Shown here: positions 13,272-17,488 of the stretch, in pieces
Numbering within the stretch: the stretch's first letter is position 1
How the letters are laid out: each line of letters opens with the position of its first letter
From: Acidobacteriota bacterium
GTDB taxonomy: Bacteria; Actinomycetota; Acidimicrobiia; Acidimicrobiales; UBA8190
Direction of reading: 5' to 3'
DNA: 17,488 bases
NCBI GenBank assembly: GCA_028872975.1
Contig: JAGWNV010000019.1
Location: 1 to 17,488 of the forward strand
Program-made: the position numbers and the translations under genes
The notes under the pieces: model-generated
What the model was told of the DNA's origin: nothing
The model's database searches: none
Seen by the model: the letters and a program-made list of their open reading frames with translations, nothing else

Positions 13272-14642
13272 TCATGCACCGCCCTTGATGCGGACGATGA
13301 GTTCGGTCACCTGGTCGTAGATCTGTCGCCGCTCCTTCATGAGCGAGGAGATCTTGTCGACGGCGTGCATCACGGTGGTGTGGTCCCTACCGCCGAATTC
13401 CCTGGCGATGGCCGGATAGGAGAAGTCGGTCAGCTCCCGGAAGACGTACATGCCGATCTGGCGGGCGATGACGAGCGGGCGCCGCCGGGAGGCGCCGCAC
13501 AGATCGTCGACGGTGAACCCGAAGGTCGAGGCGGTGGCCTCGAGGATCATGGCCGCCGTGACCTGGCGGGGCTGATCGGCGGAGACCAGGTCGGAGAGGA
13601 CGTGCTCGGCCAGCTCCCGGCTGAGCGACTGGCGATTGAGGCTGGCGAAGGCCGAGACCCTGATGAGAGCGCCCTCGAGCTCGCGGATGTTGTCCTTCAC
13701 GTTGGTGGCGATGAACTCGAGGACCTCGTCGGGGACCGGCATGGGATCCCGTTCGGCCTTCTTCCGGAGGATGGCCAGTCGGGTCTCGAGCTCGGGGGGC
13801 TGGACGTCGGTGGTGAGGCCGGACAGGAACCGGCTCCGGAGCCGGTCCTCCAGGGTGGCGATCGACTTGGGAGGCCGGTCGGAGGTGAGGACGACCTGCT
13901 TGGAGGCCCCGTAGAGGTGGTTGAAGGTGTGGAAGAACTCCTCTTGGAGCGACTCTTTCCCCTCCATGAACTGGACGTCGTCGATGAGCAGGACGTCGCA
14001 CTCCCGGTAGCGCCGCTTGAAGGCCGTCGTGGTGTTGTTCCTGATGGCGTCCACGAACTCGTTCATGAACGTCTCGGTGGAGACGTAGCGGACGTAGGTC
14101 CCCGGGAAGTTCTCGAGGGCGTAGTTCCCGATGGCGTGCAGGAGGTGGGTCTTGCCCAGGCCGGCCCCGCCGTGGATGAAGAGGGGGTTGTACGACCGGG
14201 CCGGCATCTCGGCCACCGACAGGGCGGCGGCGTGGGCGAAGCGGTTCGAGGACCCGATGACGAAGGCGTCGAAGACGTAACGGGGATCGAGCCCGGCGGC
14301 GAGGGAGGACTCGACGACCTCGCCCCGGCGGCCGCCTCGCTCCACCCGCCCCGGGGTGAGCGGGACGTCCTCCTCGTCCTCCTCGTGGACGACAAAGGGG
14401 GCGACTTCCATGCGGATCTTGACCTCATGCCCCTTCGCCTCGGAGGCGGCGGCGGTGAGCAGGGAGAGGAACCGCGTCTCCACCCGGTCACGGACGAGGG
14501 TGCTCGGCGCCTCGAGGACGAGGAGACTGCCGTCGAAGGACCGCGGGCTGAGCCCGGCGAGCCAGGTCCGCCAGGTGGCATCGGACACCTGGTCCCGCAA
14601 GGCCTCTGCCGAGCGCTTCCACAGGTCGTTCGTGTCGTTCAC
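13272..14642 (-). CDS. dnaA: Chromosomal replication initiator protein DnaA
   Basis: This 456-residue AAA+ initiator binds DnaA boxes and melts oriC. I chose the GTG at 14642 because GGAGG (14648-14652) lies 5 bp upstream and the protein then starts MNDTNDLWKRSAEAL, a normal domain I. The open frame upstream to 14909 reads through DnaA boxes and looks non-coding. Domain I is about 1-80. Domain II is a short acidic/charged linker (82-115). Domain III has Walker A GGAGLGKT (158-165), Walker B VLLIDD (217-222), sensor 1 VVLTSD and sensor 2 IRELEGAL (319-326). Domain IV carries the DNA-recognition motif GGRDHTTVMHAVDKI (417-431). Boxes in its leader suggest autoregulation. It is divergent from rpmH. 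Confidence 0.97.
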   Translation of the reverse strand: MNDTNDLWKRSAEALRDQVSDATWRTWLAGLSPRSFDGSLLVLEAPSTLVRDRVETRFLSLLTAAASEAKGHEVKIRMEVAPFVVHEEDEEDVPLTPGRVERGGRRGEVVESSLAAGLDPRYVFDAFVIGSSNRFAHAAALSVAEMPARSYNPLFIHGGAGLGKTHLLHAIGNYALENFPGTYVRYVSTETFMNEFVDAIRNNTTTAFKRRYRECDVLLIDDVQFMEGKESLQEEFFHTFNHLYGASKQVVLTSDRPPKSIATLEDRLRSRFLSGLTTDVQPPELETRLAILRKKAERDPMPVPDEVLEFIATNVKDNIRELEGALIRVSAFASLNRQSLSRELAEHVLSDLVSADQPRQVTAAMILEATASTFGFTVDDLCGASRRRPLVIARQIGMYVFRELTDFSYPAIAREFGGRDHTTVMHAVDKISSLMKERRQIYDQVTELIVRIKGGA

Positions 14643-15018
14643 CAGGGCCTCCACCCTCCGGTCGCCAGATCTGTCCACAGCGAGATCCACAGGTGTGGAT
14701 TCCCCACCCGTGTGCCGCCCGCCGCACAGGACGGAAAGGCCGTCGGCCCTGGGGAAGAAGGACCTCCCGGCCTCGCCCGCAGGGGGTCCGACCGGTTTTC
14801 CCGAACGGTACACGGGCAGTGGGGGCACTGCTAGGGGCTCCGCGACTCCCCTGGCGACAGCCCTGCCCGCCGCGACGCGTGCTCTCCGTGCCTGGTCGGG
14901 ACGCCCCACCTGCGCCTACCATGGGCGCTTCGGACCGGGTCTCGGCGACCTCGCTGGCCCCGCCGGTCCCCCCACCGGCCACCCTCTCGCCGGCGGGCCT
15001 GCACGAAGGACGACCGAA
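14643..15018. promoter_or_regulatory. Divergent dnaA-rpmH intergenic region
   Basis: This 376-bp region must carry the promoters of dnaA (minus) and of the rpmH-rnpA-yidD-yidC-khpB block (plus). It holds three DnaA boxes close to dnaA (14671-14702), a small hairpin with arms GCAGTG/CACTGC and a GGGG loop (14816-14831), and another with arms GCCGGT/ACCGGC (14962-14979) in the rpmH leader. The best plus-strand -10 guess is TACCAT near 14916, with no convincing -35. I see no gene in the stretch. Confidence 0.45.
14671..14702. promoter_or_regulatory. DnaA boxes in the dnaA leader
   Basis: CTGTCCACA (14671-14679, plus) matches TTGTCCACA at 8 of 9. AGATCCACA (14683-14691, plus) and GAATCCACA (14702-14694, minus) form an inverted pair: the 7-bp arms ATCCACA and TGTGGAT flank a GG centre (14685-14700). 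They lie 29-60 bp upstream of the dnaA start, where DnaA could repress its own gene or assist origin assembly. Confidence 0.65.
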
Positions 15019-15153
15019 GTGAAGCGCACCTATCAGCCCAACACCCGCAAGCGGGCCAAGAACCACGGATTTCGCCACCGCATGTCCACACGGGCAGGCC
15101 GGGCCATCTTGAAGGCCCGGCGCCGGAGGGGCCGTCAGCGCCTGTCGGCGTAG
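15019..15153 (+). CDS. rpmH: 50S ribosomal protein L34
   Basis: This tiny, very basic ribosomal protein of 44 residues is a component of the large subunit. It begins MKRTYQPNTRKRAKNHGFR and continues HRMSTRAGRAILKARRRRGR, which is the near-universal L34 pattern. The start is GTG at 15019 with AAGGA 8 bp upstream. It is the first gene of the plus-strand block, divergent from dnaA, and rnpA follows after 19 bp. Confidence 0.97.
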   Translation: MKRTYQPNTRKRAKNHGFRHRMSTRAGRAILKARRRRGRQRLSA

Positions 15154-15172
15154 AGGTCGAGGTGATCCCGCC

Positions 15173-15505
15173 ATGGTCTGGCGCATCGGCGACCGGGCGA
15201 CCTTCGAGCTGCTCCGCCGGTCCGGCCGGCGTGCCCGGCGGGGCCCGGTGACGGTCACCTTCGCCCAGGCTGGCTCCGCTCCCGAGCCCCGGGTCGCCTA
15301 CGCCGTGGGCCGGAAGGTGGGAAACGCCGTGCTCCGGAACCGGGTGAGACGGCGGTTGCGGGCCGCGGTGGCCCAGACGGCCGAGCTCCCCCCCGGCGCC
15401 TACCTGGTGGCGGCCGGCCCGGCGGCAGCCCGGCAGAGCTTCGAGGAACTGAGGAGAGACGTGGCCAGAGCCATGACGGCGGCGAGCGGCCGGGACCCGG
15501 CGTGA
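15173..15505 (+). CDS. rnpA: Ribonuclease P protein component
   Basis: This 110-residue basic protein assists the catalytic RNA in removing 5' leaders from pre-tRNAs. The conserved RNR motif is present in VGRKVGNAVLRNRVRRRLR (45-63), and an aromatic residue (Phe11) sits in the usual N-terminal F-x-x-L position. The C-terminal helix EELRRDVARAM is also typical. The ATG at 15173 has GAGGTG about 8 bp upstream. The 3' end overlaps yidD by 4 bp in a GTGA, so the two are translationally coupled. The N-terminus is slightly short and less basic than in many homologues, which I regard as normal variation. Confidence 0.94.
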   Translation: MVWRIGDRATFELLRRSGRRARRGPVTVTFAQAGSAPEPRVAYAVGRKVGNAVLRNRVRRRLRAAVAQTAELPPGAYLVAAGPAAARQSFEELRRDVARAMTAASGRDPA

Positions 15506-15783
15506 CGGCCGCCACCGTGCAACGCCCCAGGTCGGAGGGCACCGTCCTCCCGCCGCCGGCCCGGCGGCGGGGACTGCGTGGCCCGGCCCTGGCCCTCATC
15601 CGGGCCTACCAGCTGGCCCGGGCCGGCCGCCCGTCCCCTTGCCGGTACCTGCCCACCTGCTCCGACTACGCCGCCGAGGCCATAGACCGTCACGGGCTCG
15701 GGCGCGGCGGCTGGCTGGCGGTCCGGCGCCTGGGCCGGTGCCACCCCCTGGGCGCTTCCGGCCACGACCCGGTGCCGGACTGA
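15502..15783 (+). CDS. yidD: Membrane protein insertion efficiency factor YidD
   Basis: This small membrane-associated protein has 93 residues from the GTG at 15502, which overlaps the rnpA stop. An in-frame GTG at 15517 is an alternative start. The diagnostic core is CRYLPTCSDYAAEAIDRHG (47-65) followed by RLGRCHPLGASGHDPVP, with the three conserved cysteines. YidD homologues support YidC-dependent insertion of membrane proteins, and the gene sits between rnpA and yidC as in most bacteria. The N-terminal 25 residues are Pro/Arg-rich and not conserved in the family. Confidence 0.94.
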   Translation: MTAATVQRPRSEGTVLPPPARRRGLRGPALALIRAYQLARAGRPSPCRYLPTCSDYAAEAIDRHGLGRGGWLAVRRLGRCHPLGASGHDPVPD

Positions 15784-15793
15784 GAGGCCCGCC

Positions 15794-16963
15794 ATGACCG
15801 CCCTCGTCCCCGTCCTCGGAAGCACCCTCGGGAAGATCTTCCAGCCGCTCTTCCAGGCCATGGCCTGGCTCATCGCCTTCTTCTACGCCCTCGTCCCCAA
15901 TTACGCCATCGCCATCGCCCTGCTCACGGTGGTGGTCATGATCGTGACCGCCCCCCTCACCGTGAAGAGCACCCGGTCGATGGTGGCCATGCAGCGGTTG
16001 AGCCCCGAGCTCAAGAAGCTCCAGCAGAAGTACAAGGGGGATCGCCAGAAGCTCAACGAAGAGATGATGAATCTCTACAAGGAGCATGGGGTCAATCCGG
16101 CTGGCGGATGCCTGCCGATGGTCATCCAGTTCCCCGTCTTCATCATCCTCTATGACGTCATCCGGGGCTTGACGAATACCGTCAAGGTGCACGGGGTGGT
16201 CACGGCGGCGCCTCGCTACATCGGCCACAGCACCCACCTCTACAAGAACCTCGTGCAGGCAAAAGGGAAGATGCCCGCCTTCGGCATCGACCTTGCCCAG
16301 CGGGTCCTGGGCCACCACACCGGGGTGGGCTGGCTTCCCTATGCGCTGCTGATCGTGGTGGCGATCGGCCTTCAGTACCTCCAAATGCGTCAGCTGAACA
16401 GCCGGAACCCGGCCATGGCTCAGGCCAACCCACAGGCCCAAATGATGCAGCGGTATATGCCGCTGATTTTCGCAGTCATTTACATCAATATCTCCGCGGG
16501 CGTGAACATCTATTTCATTGTGTCGAGCCTGTGCCGGATCGGGATCCAGGAAGCGGTGTTCCGTTCGGGCGTCCTCGAGCGGGCCTCGAAGCCCGTGGAG
16601 AAGACGGTGTCGGGGTCGGGGGGGACGCCACGCCGAAAGTCGTTCATGGACCGCCTGGCCGACGCCCAGCGCCAGGCCATCGAGGCCCAGCAAGCCCGCC
16701 AGCAGGCCCTCCAGGCCGGAACAGGACCGGGCGAGCCCGGCGCGCCGGATCGACCCAAGACCCGGAGCGGCCCCAAGACCCAAGGCGGCACCCCGCAGCC
16801 GGGGGGCAAGCGTGGGGCACCCCCGCCCGGCCGGGCTCCGGGCACCAGCGGGGGAAACGGCGCCGGACGGCCGGGCGGTCCCCAGGGGAAGTCGGGCGGC
16901 GACGGAGGCGCGGCGAAGCCGCAGCCCCCCTCGAAGCCCAAGAGGACGAGAAAGGCTCGCTGA
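15794..16963 (+). CDS. yidC: Membrane protein insertase YidC/Oxa1
   Basis: This 389-residue inner-membrane insertase acts alone or with SecYEG. Membrane segments are visible near 18-34, 37-54, 108-127, 181-197 and 222-246. The hydrophilic groove arginine is Arg61 in LTVKSTRSM, followed by the cytoplasmic coiled hairpin (LSPELKKLQQKYKGDRQKLN, 69-88) and the signature HGVNPAGGCLPMVIQFPVF (98-116). It lacks the large periplasmic domain of proteobacterial YidC, as expected for Gram-positives. Residues from about 262 to 389 form a long basic tail rich in Gly, Pro, Lys and Arg, which may contact ribosomes or RNA. ATG at 15794 has GAGAGG 6 bp upstream. The gap to yidD is 10 bp and to khpB 3 bp. A run of codons unusual for this genome occurs in the last two membrane segments. 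Confidence 0.96.
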   Translation: MTALVPVLGSTLGKIFQPLFQAMAWLIAFFYALVPNYAIAIALLTVVVMIVTAPLTVKSTRSMVAMQRLSPELKKLQQKYKGDRQKLNEEMMNLYKEHGVNPAGGCLPMVIQFPVFIILYDVIRGLTNTVKVHGVVTAAPRYIGHSTHLYKNLVQAKGKMPAFGIDLAQRVLGHHTGVGWLPYALLIVVAIGLQYLQMRQLNSRNPAMAQANPQAQMMQRYMPLIFAVIYINISAGVNIYFIVSSLCRIGIQEAVFRSGVLERASKPVEKTVSGSGGTPRRKSFMDRLADAQRQAIEAQQARQQALQAGTGPGEPGAPDRPKTRSGPKTQGGTPQPGGKRGAPPPGRAPGTSGGNGAGRPGGPQGKSGGDGGAAKPQPPSKPKRTRKAR

Positions 16964-16966
16964 GAG

Positions 16967-17488
16967 ATGGAGTGGGTGGAGACGACAGGGCGGACGGTCG
17001 AAGAGGCCAAGGACGCCGCGCTGGACCAACTCGGTGTGGACGAGAGTGACGCAGAGTTCGTGGTGGTGAGCGAGCCCCGGCCGGGCCTCTTCGGTCGGAT
17101 GCGCGGTGAGGCCCGGGTGCGGGCCCGGGTGGCGCCGACGAGTCCCCGCCCCAAGCGGGGCCGCACCCGTCGGAGCGCCCCGGAGCGCCGAGGCGGCAGC
17201 CGGCAGGCCCGCGGGGGCGGCGCCTCCACGGCGGTGGTCGAGGGCGACGACGACGTCGCCTCGGGAACTGAGTCGGCCAATGGCGCCTCGGGGTCGGGAG
17301 ACACCTCCCCCCCGTCGGCCGGTTCCTCCTCCGGGGCCCAGAGCGGCGCACGCCGGCGCCGCTCCCGGGGCGGCCGCGGCCGCGGAGGCCAAGGCGGCCA
17401 GGGCCAGGGCGGCGAGGGTAAGGGCGAGGGTCAGGGCGGCCAGGGCCAGGGCCAGGGTCAGGCCGGCCCGGGCGGAAGTCGACGGGCC
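16967..17488 (+). CDS. khpB: RNA-binding protein KhpB/Jag (partial, N-terminal 174 codons)
   Basis: The frame is open from ATG 16967 to the right edge. Residues 1-55 match the Jag N-terminal domain: EWVETTGRTVEEAKDAALDQ, then SEPRPGLFGRMRGEARVRAR, with the conserved pGLFG turn. The KH and R3H domains that bind RNA in this family should lie beyond the edge. Between them is a long disordered linker: Arg-rich (about 58-85), acidic/Ser-rich (87-122), then RGG-type and Gly-Gln repeats (RRRRSRGGRGRGGQGG followed by GQG units, about 127-170). The start is 3 bp after the yidC stop, the usual yidC-khpB pairing. KhpB with KhpA acts as a global RNA-binding protein linked to cell elongation and division in Firmicutes; the role in Actinobacteria is less clear. 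Confidence 0.9.
   Translation, partial: MEWVETTGRTVEEAKDAALDQLGVDESDAEFVVVSEPRPGLFGRMRGEARVRARVAPTSPRPKRGRTRRSAPERRGGSRQARGGGASTAVVEGDDDVASGTESANGASGSGDTSPPSAGSSSGAQSGARRRRSRGGRGRGGQGGQGQGGEGKGEGQGGQGQGQGQAGPGGSRRA
17385..17465 (+). repeat. GGCCAGGGC-type tandem repeats encoding Gly-Gln
   Basis: Imperfect 6-base units of the form GGC(C/G)AG and GG(C/T)CAG repeat through this stretch and stay in the khpB reading frame, encoding Gly-Gln/Gly-Glu/Gly-Lys dipeptides. The DNA is prone to slippage, so unit number may vary between strains, and assembly may be less reliable here. Confidence 0.7.

Noticed and set aside
15019..15505. rnpA overlapping rpmH as in some thermophiles
   Set aside because: rnpA starts 19 bp after the rpmH stop, and no upstream in-frame start with a good ribosome site was seen.
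15596..17392. Long minus-strand open frame opposite yidD, yidC and khpB
   Set aside because: It crosses three well-recognised genes and reads as antisense; no start signal or known motif.
17385..17465. Repeats as a CRISPR array
   Set aside because: Units are 6 bp, in frame with khpB and have no unique spacers.

Overview
This window is the chromosomal replication-origin neighbourhood of a high-GC actinobacterium. The base composition, the heavy use of GTG starts, the TTGTCCACA-like DnaA boxes and the gene order dnaA-dnaN-recF-dciA-gyrB-gyrA-tRNA-Ile all point to Actinomycetota. A deep branch such as Acidimicrobiia is my inference from protein flavour and is not proven here.

Layout. Positions 1-1984 (minus strand) hold the start of a branched-chain amino acid type ABC uptake locus: a substrate-binding lipoprotein (473-1984) followed by a LivH-type permease that runs off the left edge (1-432). 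A divergent gene at 2324-3037 encodes a single-pass membrane protein with a RodZ/DUF4115-like C-terminal domain. It converges on, and overlaps by 15 bp, a secreted PQQ-type beta-propeller protein (3023-4894, minus). Upstream of the propeller gene lie a palindrome-rich region, a very strong hairpin, and a frameshifted pRiA4b ORF-3-like gene (5108-5565, with homology reaching about 5640). That gene directly abuts tRNA-Ile(GAU) (5636-5709, minus).

From 5726 to 14642 the minus strand carries the core replication block: gyrA, gyrB, dciA (DUF721), recF, dnaN and dnaA in map order, transcribed from dnaA towards gyrA. The 217-bp dnaA-dnaN gap (13055-13271) is the best oriC candidate. It holds an AT-rich stretch next to dnaN, a two-box DnaA-box pair with a GC spacer and trio-like triplets, and a phased set of four more degenerate boxes. 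A second group of DnaA boxes lies in the dnaA leader (14671-14702), which suits autoregulation.

From 15019 to the right edge the plus strand carries rpmH, rnpA, yidD, yidC and khpB/jag (partial). This is the usual ribosome / RNase P / membrane-insertion operon divergent from dnaA. The DnaA, clamp, RecF, helicase-loader and gyrase genes provide initiation, processivity, gap repair, helicase loading and supercoiling. The plus-strand block links ribosome and tRNA maturation to membrane protein insertion.

Most of the window is conventional core genome, and I see no clear new multigene system. The points worth a second look are the oriC architecture, the frameshifted gene beside tRNA-Ile, the large hairpin ahead of the propeller gene, and the RGG/GQG-rich linker of KhpB.
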